The notes under the pieces were generated by a model that was not told the DNA's origin, searched no databases, and saw nothing but the letters and a program-made list of their open reading frames with translations. Positions 7,421 through 14,535 of a stretch of 23,542 nucleotides of DNA are shown here, piece after piece (within the stretch, counting starts at the first letter, position 1; each line of letters begins with the position of its first letter). The stretch comes from CAYVZU01 sp964455935 (GTDB taxonomy: Bacteria > Fibrobacterota > CAYVZU01): NCBI GenBank assembly GCA_964455935.1, contig CAYVZU010000058.1:1-23542 (forward strand), in the 5' to 3' direction. Both the position numbers and the translations under genes were made by a program.

Positions 7421-8233
7421 TCACAGATTCAGGACCTCGCCTTCCTCGGCCTTGATTTCGCGCAGTTCGGGCACGCGGACAAGCGTTACTGCCGAAACGC
7501 GTGCCGCGCCGCTTTCCAGCAGGACACGGCTGCACTCCGAGAGCGTTGCACCGGTTGTCAGCACATCATCAAGCAGAAGAATCGAGGCCCCTTGAATCGC
7601 GCTCCGGCGTTTGGCGGGCACCGCGAAGTTTCCCGCAATATTCTTGAGCCGAATTTTGCGGTTGAGCCGTGTCTGCGACGAGGTCCATCGGACTCTTTGA
7701 AGAAGATCCGCGCGTAATGGAATCCGGGCTTCGCGGCAGAATCCCTGGGCTATGACGCCGGCTTGATTGAAGCCGCGTTCCCGTACGCGGGCCGCATGTC
7801 CGGGAACCGGCATGGCGAAGTCCACTTTGGGAAGACACCCGGCGATTCGTTGGGCCAGCCGGACCCCGGCATCCATTCCCAGTTTGCGTTTGCGCCCATA
7901 TTTAATCTGGTGCACGATGTCTTTGGCCGGGCCGCGATACATCCAACCCGAGACAAGGGACTGGAGGTGCGTCTGCCGGAACTCCAGGCATTGACAATAG
8001 GGCGCCGGATTGCGGACCCAGCAAAATGGGCATTCCGTCGGCTCGGCCTTGGGTATCGCCTCCCAGCAGGTATTGCAGAAGAGAAGTTCGCCACGGCCCA
8101 GAATTTTTGCGCAGGTCAAACAGAAATTTGGAAAAACGAAATAGACGAGGGGCTCGACAATGCTGTGCAGTTCGGATAAGATTCCATCCGCAGATGTCGC
8201 AGATGGCCACAGATGTCTCCAGAAGCTCTTCAT
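7421..8233 (-). CDS. comF: ComF-family phosphoribosyltransferase-like protein
   Basis: Up to 270 aa. ComF/GntX proteins pair an N-terminal zinc ribbon with a type I phosphoribosyltransferase fold and are linked to DNA uptake; the biochemical role is not settled. Seen here: three Cys pairs (C38/C41, C53/C56, C68/C71), KYGRKRKLG at 111-119, PVPGHAARVRERGFNQA (142-158), SSQTRLNRKIRLKN, and the PRPP-binding loop LLLDDVLTTGAT at 219-230. The first 16 codons lie inside a palindromic repeat (8186-8261), and no ribosome site precedes the ATG at 8233. There is no other ATG, GTG or TTG between there and the first Cys pair apart from a TTG just before it, so the true start is uncertain. It lies 32 bp after glnS. 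No other competence genes are nearby. Confidence 0.88.
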   Translation of the reverse strand: MKSFWRHLWPSATSADGILSELHSIVEPLVYFVFPNFCLTCAKILGRGELLFCNTCWEAIPKAEPTECPFCWVRNPAPYCQCLEFRQTHLQSLVSGWMYRGPAKDIVHQIKYGRKRKLGMDAGVRLAQRIAGCLPKVDFAMPVPGHAARVRERGFNQAGVIAQGFCREARIPLRADLLQRVRWTSSQTRLNRKIRLKNIAGNFAVPAKRRSAIQGASILLLDDVLTTGATLSECSRVLLESGAARVSAVTLVRVPELREIKAEEGEVLNL

Positions 8234-8261
8234 CTGTGTTCATTCTGCGTAATCTGCGGAT
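8186..8261. repeat. Palindromic extragenic repeat overlapping the 5' end of comF
   Basis: ATCCGCAGAT (8186-8195) and ATCTGCGGAT (8252-8261) are exact reverse complements, as are CACAGATG (8208-8215) and CATCTGTG (8231-8238). The whole folds as one long interrupted hairpin. It starts four bases beyond the glnS stop and covers the first 16 codons of comF. I recall repeats of the type ATCTGTG...ATCTGCGGAT as common between genes in environmental bacterial genomes. Confidence 0.75.
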
Positions 8262-8265
8262 CGCC

Positions 8266-9990
8266 CTATTTCCCGCTCTTCTGCACTCTTGCCCAGGTGT
8301 CCTTGAGGCTCACAATCCGATTGAAGACCAGGCGGTCGGGTTTGGAGTCCCGGGGATCCACGAAGAAGTATCCGACCCGCTCGAACTGGACCCGCGAGCC
8401 CGGCGCAGCCGACTTCAATCCGGGCTCCACCTGACAAGTGCGGACAACCTGTAAGGAGGCGGGGTTAAGGTAATTTTTCCAGTCCTCACCTTCCGGCAGA
8501 TCGCCGGGATTTTCCCGTGTGAACAGGACGTCGTACAACCGGACTTCGGCTTGCGCCGCGTGGCGGGCCGAGACCCAGTGCGACGTGCCCTTGGGGCTGC
8601 GGCCGTCGGGCGATGAGCCGCCCCGGGTCTTGGGATCGTAGGTGCAATGGACAAGGGTAACCTCGCCCGTGTTTGGGTCTTTTTCCACGCCGACACAGGT
8701 AATGAAGTAAGCGTAGCGGAGGCGGATTTCGTTTCCCGGAGACAGCCGGAAATATTTTTTGGGCGGCACTTCCTTGAAGTCATCCCGTTCGATGTAGATT
8801 TCCCCGCAGAACGGAACGGTCCGCGTGCCCATCGACGGGTCTTCGGGATTGTTGATGGCCTCGAGCTCTTCGACCTGGTCGGCCGGATAGTTGTCGATCA
8901 CAACTTTCAGGGGCTTCAACACGCCCATGACGCGAGCGGCTTTCTTGTTGAGGTCCTCGCGAACACAATGCTCCAGCAATGCCACGTCCACCGTGCTGTC
9001 GCGCTTGGCCACGCCAATACGCTCGGCGAAGTCGCGAATCGCCTCGGGGCTGTAGCCGCGCCGGCGCAGGCCGGAGATTGTGGGCATGCGCGGATCGTCC
9101 CAACCATCCACGTGGCCGCCTTTGACCAGTTCCAGCAATTTGCGCTTGCTCATCATGGTGTAGGTCATGTTAAGCCGCGCAAACTCGATCTGCCGCGGAT
9201 GGCAGGCGATGGTGATGTTGTCGAGGACCCAATCGTACAGGGGCCGGTGCGCCTCGAACTCCAGCGTGCAGATCGAATGCGTGATCCCCTCCAGCGCATC
9301 GCTGATGGGGTGGGCATAGTCGTACATGGGATAAATGCACCATGTGTTGCCGGTGCGGTGGTGCTCGGCGCGGAGAATGCGGTATAGGACCGGATCGCGC
9401 ATGTTCAGGTTGGGAGAGGCCATATCGATTTTGGCGCGCAACACGCGGGACCCGTCGGCGAACTCGCCCGCCTTCATCCGGCGGAAAAGATCCAGGCTTT
9501 CCTCCGCGCTTCGGCCCCGGTAGGGACTGTCCTTGCCAGGCTGGGTGAGCGTACCGCGGTACTCGCGGATCTTGTCGGCCGTCAGGTCGCAGATGTAAGC
9601 TTTGCCCTTGCCGATCAACTCCTCGGCAAATTCATAAATTTTGTGAAAATAATCCGACGCATAGAAAAGACGGTTTTCCCAGTCGAAACCAAGCCAGCGC
9701 ACGTCTTCCTGAATGGAGTCGACGTATTCGACTTCCTCTTTGCTTGGATTGGTGTCATCAAAACGCAGGTTGCATTTGCCGTTGTACTCCCGTGCCATTC
9801 CAAAATTCAGGCAAATGGATTTTGCATGGCCAATATGCAGATACCCATTGGGTTCGGGCGGAAACCGTGTGTGCACGCGGCCGCCATTTTTTCCGTTCTT
9901 GCGGTCCTCGTTGATGATTTCGCGGATGAAGTGAACCGTGGGCGCGGGCTTTTCGGACGATTTTTCCGCGGGATTGGTGGAATTGCTCAT
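8266..9990 (-). CDS. glnS: Glutaminyl-tRNA synthetase
   Basis: 574 aa, close to the 554 aa of the E. coli enzyme. It is a cytoplasmic class I synthetase that charges tRNA-Gln with glutamine. Visible: FPPEPNGYLHIGHAKS with the HIGH motif at 52-55; RFDDTNP at 76-82; the class signature MSKRK (KMSKS equivalent) at 280-284; the GHVDGWDDPRMPT segment after it; and a C-terminal beta-barrel anticodon-binding region (GTRTVPFCGEIYIERDDF onward). The Pro-Glu-Pro-Asn form around HIGH is the GlnRS type, not the GluRS SPTG type. The ATG at 9990 has AGGA about nine bases upstream. It lies downstream of gltX on the same strand, separated by 321 bp of repeats. Direct glutaminylation is expected, so GatCAB would not be needed for tRNA-Gln. 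Confidence 0.97.
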   Translation of the reverse strand: MSNSTNPAEKSSEKPAPTVHFIREIINEDRKNGKNGGRVHTRFPPEPNGYLHIGHAKSICLNFGMAREYNGKCNLRFDDTNPSKEEVEYVDSIQEDVRWLGFDWENRLFYASDYFHKIYEFAEELIGKGKAYICDLTADKIREYRGTLTQPGKDSPYRGRSAEESLDLFRRMKAGEFADGSRVLRAKIDMASPNLNMRDPVLYRILRAEHHRTGNTWCIYPMYDYAHPISDALEGITHSICTLEFEAHRPLYDWVLDNITIACHPRQIEFARLNMTYTMMSKRKLLELVKGGHVDGWDDPRMPTISGLRRRGYSPEAIRDFAERIGVAKRDSTVDVALLEHCVREDLNKKAARVMGVLKPLKVVIDNYPADQVEELEAINNPEDPSMGTRTVPFCGEIYIERDDFKEVPPKKYFRLSPGNEIRLRYAYFITCVGVEKDPNTGEVTLVHCTYDPKTRGGSSPDGRSPKGTSHWVSARHAAQAEVRLYDVLFTRENPGDLPEGEDWKNYLNPASLQVVRTCQVEPGLKSAAPGSRVQFERVGYFFVDPRDSKPDRLVFNRIVSLKDTWARVQKSGK

Positions 9991-10025
9991 GGTTTTTTTC
10001 CTGCCTGGGTTTTCATATTGTTTTC

Positions 10026-10207
10026 GTAACTACTCAGGTTCCCATGAAACCACAGAGAGAAAACCGAGGTGAAGATGAGAGCACAGAGGGAAATCTTTCT
10101 GGCGCGCACCGCGCCGGAAAAAGATCTTTTCCCTCTCTGGGTCCTCTTCTCCGACCTCAGTGATGCTCTGTGGTTTCATGGTTCTTTCGAGAGACGTGAG
10201 TAGTTAC
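10026..10207. repeat. Long imperfect palindrome of about 182 bp
   Basis: The outer ends GTAACTACTCA (10026-10036) and TGAGTAGTTAC (10197-10207) are exact reverse complements. CCATGAAACCACAGAG (10042-10057) pairs exactly with 10166-10181. The GAGGT...GAGGGAAA segment further in pairs imperfectly with TTTTCCCTC...ACCTC, and the centre is about 10105-10115 (GCGCGCACCGCGCC). There is no open frame inside. ACCACAGAG-type repeats recur widely between genes in environmental genomes as I recall them. Confidence 0.78.
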
Positions 10208-10238
10208 TTGTTTTCTTCCAAAATACTTTTTGGGGGCC

Positions 10239-10288
10239 GGATACAGCATCCACCCTCCGCAGTGCTACGGAGGACGGGTGCCGTGTCC
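10239..10288. repeat. 21-bp-arm hairpin repeat downstream of gltX
   Basis: The left arm (10239-10259) and right arm (10268-10288) flank an 8-base loop CAGTGCTA. 16 of 21 positions pair, and all five differences between the arms are transitions. No T-run follows on the minus strand, so it is a weak intrinsic terminator candidate. It looks more like a dispersed palindromic repeat. With the palindrome at 10026-10207 it fills most of the 321-bp glnS-gltX gap. Confidence 0.7.
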
Positions 10289-10311
10289 CTACAAGATTCG
10301 AGATAACGGCG

Positions 10312-11784
10312 CTAAACCATCTGAATCTGCCCGCTCTGGATTTGTTCCGCGGCCGCGCGCATGCGCTTGAGGGATCGTTCTTTCCCCAGCGTCTCCATCA
10401 TTTCGAAAAGGCCCGGGCCGAAGCTAAGCCCGCTGACAGCCAGCCGCGTGGGGTGCACCAATTCGCCCATGCCAAGCCCTTTCCGCTCCGATGCGGTTCG
10501 ATACAGGTTCTCGGCGGAAGCAGCGCTGAAGGGTTCCAATTTCTGAAGCGCATCCGCCATTTCGTTGAGCATGCCCGCGCTTTGGGCGTTGAAATATTTC
10601 TTTGCGGCCTTGGCCTCGTACTGGGCGGGGTCCACGAAGAAGTAGATGGAACCTTCAACGAGTTCGGGCAGCTTTTTGGCCCGTGCCTGCAGAAGCTCGA
10701 CCACGCGCGTTAGATAGGGATCATCGGGCCGGGCGTCCGCGGCAACCCACCCCTTATTTCTCCAGAGCGGAAGCACTTCCGCCGCCAGGTCCCGGGGTTT
10801 TCGGTTTTGCATGTATTGCCCGTTCATCCACTCCAGTTTTTTGGAATCAAAGACCGCGGCTTTGGGCGTGATCTTTTCAATGGAAAACGTCCTGGCCATT
10901 TCGTCCTTGGGCATAATTTCCCGGTCCTCACCCGGCGCGAAGCCCAACAGCGCGAGGAAGTTGAAGAGCGCATCGGGGAGGTAGCCGGAATTGCGGAATT
11001 CGAGCACGGACGTCGCGCCATGGCGCTTGCTGAGCTTGCCTCCGTCCGACGCCAGAATCAAAGGAAGGTGCGCGAATTTGGGCGGAGTCCATCCAAAGGC
11101 CTGATACAGGACCGCGTGGCGCGGCGTGCTTGATATCCACTCGTCTCCGCGCAGCACATGCGTGATCTCCATGAAATGATCGTCGACCACATTGGCCAGG
11201 TGATAGGTTGGAAACCCGTCGGCTTTCAGCAGGACAAGATCGTCCAGGGCTGTGTTGTCGTATTCGATGTCGCCGCGGATCTCATCGTGGAAGCGTGTTT
11301 TGCCCTCGAGCGGGATCTTGAGTCGGACCACGTGGCGTTCGCCGGCCTGAGCCCTTTGCGCGGCTGCTTCGGGCGCCAGGTGCCGGCAATGCCGGTCGTA
11401 TCCGGTTGTCTGCTTGCGCGCCTCCTGCTCTTTTCGCATCTGATCCAGCCGCTCGGGCGTGCAGAAGCAGCGATAGGCGGCGCCTTTTTCAAGCAGGAAT
11501 TCGATCTGTTCCTTATAAAGCGATGTTCGTTTGGATTGATGGTATGGCACAAACGCTCCACCCTTGTCAGGTCCTTCGTCCCAGTCAAGGCCCAGCCAGC
11601 GCAGGCTGGCCAGGATGTCGGCTTCCGCTTCGGCAACATAGCGCGAGCGGTCCGTGTCTTCGATGCGAAGGATGAATGCGCCCCCGGTCGCCCGGGCAAA
11701 CAACCAGTTGAAAAGAGCTGTACGGGCTCCGCCGATATGGAGGAACCCGGTGGGAGAGGGGGCAAAGCGGACGCGAATGCTCAT
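10312..11784 (-). CDS. gltX: Glutamyl-tRNA synthetase
   Basis: 490 aa from the ATG at 11784 (MSIRVRFAPSPTG), with AAAGGA eight bases upstream. A more upstream ATG at 11880 would add 32 residues unlike the family. It is a cytoplasmic class I enzyme that charges tRNA-Glu. Seen: RFAPSPTGFLHIGGARTA with HIGG at 16-19; RIEDTDRSR at 40-48; a probable zinc site of CFC at 107-109 with Y129/C133; WISSTPRH at 216-223; KLSKRHG (KMSKS motif) at 250-256; and a helical C-terminal anticodon-binding domain. Length is standard. Because a separate glnS is present, the enzyme is expected to charge tRNA-Glu only, but this cannot be read directly from the sequence. It is divergent from the DUF2156 gene with 109 bp between them. 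Confidence 0.97.
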   Translation of the reverse strand: MSIRVRFAPSPTGFLHIGGARTALFNWLFARATGGAFILRIEDTDRSRYVAEAEADILASLRWLGLDWDEGPDKGGAFVPYHQSKRTSLYKEQIEFLLEKGAAYRCFCTPERLDQMRKEQEARKQTTGYDRHCRHLAPEAAAQRAQAGERHVVRLKIPLEGKTRFHDEIRGDIEYDNTALDDLVLLKADGFPTYHLANVVDDHFMEITHVLRGDEWISSTPRHAVLYQAFGWTPPKFAHLPLILASDGGKLSKRHGATSVLEFRNSGYLPDALFNFLALLGFAPGEDREIMPKDEMARTFSIEKITPKAAVFDSKKLEWMNGQYMQNRKPRDLAAEVLPLWRNKGWVAADARPDDPYLTRVVELLQARAKKLPELVEGSIYFFVDPAQYEAKAAKKYFNAQSAGMLNEMADALQKLEPFSAASAENLYRTASERKGLGMGELVHPTRLAVSGLSFGPGLFEMMETLGKERSLKRMRAAAEQIQSGQIQMV

Positions 11785-11806
11785 GGGACAAATCCTTTCA
11801 AGAACG

Positions 11807-11835
11807 TTGACGCTCTTGTGCTGAACGTCTACGAT
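11807..11835 (+). promoter_or_regulatory. Predicted sigma-70-type promoter for the DUF2156-thpR pair
   Basis: TTGACG (11807-11812), 17 bp, then TACGAT (11830-11835), in the gap between divergent genes. Predicted start about 11842, giving a leader of roughly 50 bases. Confidence 0.4.
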
Positions 11836-11893
11836 GGAACGGTGCTCCATAATCTTCTTTTTGCACCCAAACCAACTCAACTATATTTAATGA

Positions 11894-12805
11894 ATGGCAT
11901 TGCTGGGGCTTTTCGAACCTCTCGATCTACAGCACCAGGGTCTTCTGGATCGGCTTCTGGCCGAACACCCGCCGATGGTTTCCGAGTTGACCTTCGTCAA
12001 CCTGTGGGCCTGGTGCATGTGCCATCCGGTTTATGTCCGTTTGGAGGGCGAAACGCTCTTCATCATCAGGAAGACGGGCGATCACTATTATGGATTTGTT
12101 CCCATAGGGCCTTGTTCCATCCGGGAAAAGGTGCGCCGACTGCAGGAACTGATGGCGGAATTTCAAATGGAATTCCGTCTCGAACGGGTTTCTCGGCACG
12201 AAGCCGAAGCGCTGAAAGCGCTGGGCTATACAGTTCGCGAAGACCGGGATGCCTGGGACTACGTCTACGCCCATTCGGACCTTGCCGAACTTGCAGGGCG
12301 ACGTTACCACAGCAAACGCAATCACATTGTCAACTGCCTCAAAGAGCATCGCTGCGAGTACCGGCCCTTCACGGCCGAGATGGTACCGGCCTGCAAAGGG
12401 TTTCTCGATGAATGGTGCCGCATCCGCAACTGCTCCGACAACCAGGATCTTTTTTGCGAGCAGCGCGCCATCCGAATCCTGCTTCACGATTATGTCCGCT
12501 TCCGCGTGCTTGGGGGTACGGTTTTTGTAAACGGTGAATTGGCCGCAGTCACCTTTGCCGAACGCCTCAATGCCGATACGGCGGTGATCCATTTCGAGAA
12601 AGCGCATCCCGAAATCAAAGGGCTCTATCCATTGGTCAATCAATGGTTCTGTCGAAACGCGCTGCGGGAATTCCGGTGGGTCAACCGCGAGCAGGATTTG
12701 GGCGTTCCGGGGCTTCGGAAGGCCAAGGAGAGCTACTATCCCGCCACAATGGTCCATAAATATAGCGTAAGGGCCTGCGCGGCCTGCCCGGAGAAAATAG
12801 GTTGA
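11894..12805 (+). CDS. DUF2156 family protein (GNAT-like, phosphatidylglycerol lysyltransferase C-terminal-type)
   Basis: 303 aa, soluble. It matches the DUF2156 pattern: an early SELTFVNLWAW (30-40), a strand-rich N-terminal GNAT-like half (GETLFIIRKTGDHYYGFVPIG), the linker YVYAHSDLAELAGRRYHSKR (123-142) with the Lys-Arg-Asn-His turn, and a second GNAT-like half with GGTVFVNGELAAVTFAER and the NREQDLGVPGLRKAKESYYP end. Related domains sit at the C-terminus of MprF, where they transfer lysine from Lys-tRNA to phosphatidylglycerol, but stand-alone versions without the flippase domain have no settled role. No membrane segments are present, so membrane lipid modification is not assured. The ATG at 11894 has no clear Shine-Dalgarno sequence. 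The 3' end overlaps the next gene by four bases (TTGA). Confidence 0.88.
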   Translation: MALLGLFEPLDLQHQGLLDRLLAEHPPMVSELTFVNLWAWCMCHPVYVRLEGETLFIIRKTGDHYYGFVPIGPCSIREKVRRLQELMAEFQMEFRLERVSRHEAEALKALGYTVREDRDAWDYVYAHSDLAELAGRRYHSKRNHIVNCLKEHRCEYRPFTAEMVPACKGFLDEWCRIRNCSDNQDLFCEQRAIRILLHDYVRFRVLGGTVFVNGELAAVTFAERLNADTAVIHFEKAHPEIKGLYPLVNQWFCRNALREFRWVNREQDLGVPGLRKAKESYYPATMVHKYSVRACAACPEKIG

Positions 12806-13374
12806 ATTTCGCCGCGCCCGGTGAATCGCTTCGCCTGTTTGTGGCCATTCCTCTTTCCGCCGAGTGGATTGAAGCGCTGTCCCCGATTGCGAAGAGAAAC
12901 GAGGACATTCCGGGACTACGCTGGGCGGCCGTCGCGAATCTTCATATCACCGTCTGTTTCATCGGCGATGTCGATTCCGGTCGAATGCCTGAAGTCGCAG
13001 AGCGCATTACAGCAGCTTCCCAACGGGTGAAATCATTTCGTATCGGATTCGAGGCGATCCGGCCCGCCCCGGATCCCCGGCGTCCGCGCATGGTTTGGGC
13101 GGTATTCGCCCGTCATGCCCGGTTCAATGACATTGTCGCCGGACTGGCGCGTGAACTGAGGCCGTTCATGGCCGAACAGACCGAGCGCGCCGAGGCCGTT
13201 GCCCATGTAACCTTGGCTCGCATGAAGAAACCCATCACGGCATCGGCTCTCGATTTACGCTTTCCATCCCATCCGGCGGATCTTCTGGTGGACCGGATCG
13301 AGCTTTGGGAGTCGTCGCTGTTGCCGCAGGGCGCGATCTACCGGAAAATTCAGGAGTTTCGCCTGCCTGCATAG
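12802..13374 (+). CDS. thpR: RNA 2',3'-cyclic phosphodiesterase (LigT/ThpR, 2H family)
   Basis: 190 aa. It belongs to the 2H phosphoesterase superfamily, which hydrolyses 2',3'-cyclic phosphates at RNA ends to 2'-phosphates. Both signature motifs are present: HITVCFIG (H48, T50) and HVTLARM (H135, T137), with the typical N-terminal LRLFVAIPL strand and the C-terminal IELWESSLLPQGAIYRKI segment. Length is normal for the family. The start is a TTG at 12802 embedded in the upstream stop (TTGA), implying translational coupling; the next ATG is far inside the fold. It is cotranscribed with the DUF2156 gene, which has no obvious mechanistic link. Confidence 0.93.
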   Translation: MNFAAPGESLRLFVAIPLSAEWIEALSPIAKRNEDIPGLRWAAVANLHITVCFIGDVDSGRMPEVAERITAASQRVKSFRIGFEAIRPAPDPRRPRMVWAVFARHARFNDIVAGLARELRPFMAEQTERAEAVAHVTLARMKKPITASALDLRFPSHPADLLVDRIELWESSLLPQGAIYRKIQEFRLPA

Positions 13375-13536
13375 CTATGGATCGTGAATGCGCGGATAGG
13401 TTAATGCGTTAATGCGGCCCGGACCAGGATCGCGATGGCTCTGCGCGTTTGAATCAATGCCCGGTCATTCGCATCCATGCATCCACTTTTCTCCCCGCGT
13501 TGATTTCCAGCGAACACGATAAGTATTTCAACGAAG

Positions 13537-14325
13537 ATGCAATTCCGTTCATTTCTGGATCGAAGCGCTGAAGCTGTTGGGGCCAACGTGCGCGGCACCA
13601 TAGAGCAATTGGGCGCGCTATCGGTCTTCTACTGGCGCATTCTGCGCGTGGTTCCCATGGCCCCGCGAAATCTCCACCTGACAATGGAGCAGATGATGCT
13701 GATCGGCATCAGTTCGCTGCCGATTGTCTTTTTATCCTCGCTTTTTACGGGCGCCGTGGTTTCGGCGCAGGCCGCCTACCAGTTCGGCGACTACGTTCCC
13801 CTGGCCTATCTGGGATTCGCGGTGGAAAAGGCGATCATGGTCGAAATGGGTCCGGTCTTGACGGCCCTGATTATTGCAGGTCGAATTGGCGCGGCCATGG
13901 CCGCGGAACTGGGAACCATGCGGGTTACCGAGCAAATCGACGCCATGGAATGCCTTGCCCTCGACCCGTTCCGGTTCCTGCTGGCGCCCAAGCTTATCGC
14001 TTGTCTGATTATGCTCCCGGTTCTGACGATTTATGCGGATTTTATCTGCCTTCTTGGAGGTCTGCTGGTGGCCGTTGTCTTTGTCAACATCGATGCTTCC
14101 GTTTTTTTCAACGGCATTCGACTGTTCTTTGTGCCCAAGGATATCTATATCGGAATTCTCAAAGGGTTTGTGTTCGGCAGCGCCATCGCCCTGATGGGGT
14201 GCTATTACGGGTTCTCCGCAAGCGGTGGGGCCGAAGGCGTGGGAGTCTATACGCGGAGGGCCGTTGTAGCGGCTTCGGTCACCATTTTGATTTTGGATTA
14301 CGTTGTGGTGTCCCTGTTTCTGTAA
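13537..14325 (+). CDS. mlaE: MlaE/YrbE-family ABC transporter permease
   Basis: 262 aa inner-membrane permease. MlaE proteins work with an MlaF ATPase and an MCE protein (MlaD) to move phospholipids between the membranes of Gram-negative bacteria. Seen: an amphipathic N-terminal helix, about five hydrophobic segments (roughly 51-75, 88-112, 148-178, 200-222, 240-261), and the family core EMGPVLTALIIAGRIGAAMA followed by ELGTMRVTEQIDAM (103-137), where the cytoplasmic coupling helix lies. The ATG at 13537 has only a weak ribosome site (CGAAG). Unusually, no ATPase, MCE or other mla gene follows; they must be elsewhere. The 162 bp before it holds no clear promoter or terminator. Confidence 0.93.
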   Translation: MQFRSFLDRSAEAVGANVRGTIEQLGALSVFYWRILRVVPMAPRNLHLTMEQMMLIGISSLPIVFLSSLFTGAVVSAQAAYQFGDYVPLAYLGFAVEKAIMVEMGPVLTALIIAGRIGAAMAAELGTMRVTEQIDAMECLALDPFRFLLAPKLIACLIMLPVLTIYADFICLLGGLLVAVVFVNIDASVFFNGIRLFFVPKDIYIGILKGFVFGSAIALMGCYYGFSASGGAEGVGVYTRRAVVAASVTILILDYVVVSLFL

Positions 14326-14345
14326 GCGCCAAGTGGTTTAAAGGG

Positions 14346-14375
14346 TTGACAAGTTTTTTTATAGCGATTTATATT
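14346..14375 (+). promoter_or_regulatory. Predicted sigma-70-type promoter of the outer-membrane protein pair
   Basis: A consensus TTGACA (14346-14351), 18 bp of T-rich spacer, then TATATT (14370-14375). Predicted start about 14382, leaving an untranslated leader of roughly 155 bases before the GTG at 14536. No riboswitch class is recognised in that leader. Confidence 0.6.
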
Positions 14376-14535
14376 GATCCCTCCAAATGAAATCCATGTG
14401 TATCGATAATTCCAGCACGGCCAGTCACACAGACCAAATTACGGACCAAACCGAACGAAAGGAGCGGCCACAAGGACGAGTATCTTCACGGACATTGATT
14501 TTTTGTCGAGAGATTCACAGTTAAAGGAGGGAGTC

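Noticed and set aside
8647..9387. A 246-codon plus-strand frame inside glnS
   Set aside because: Antisense to a complete GlnRS; no independent support.
11785..11880. 32-codon N-terminal extension of GluRS
   Set aside because: The family starts just before the APSPTG block, and AAAGGA stands at proper distance from the ATG at 11784.
11158..12411. A 417-codon plus-strand open frame across the gltX 5' region and into the DUF2156 gene
   Set aside because: It is antisense to gltX and out of frame with DUF2156; its protein is a low-complexity shadow without recognisable domains.
11927..12757. A 276-codon minus-strand frame
   Set aside because: Antisense to the DUF2156 gene, which shows the family pattern in full.
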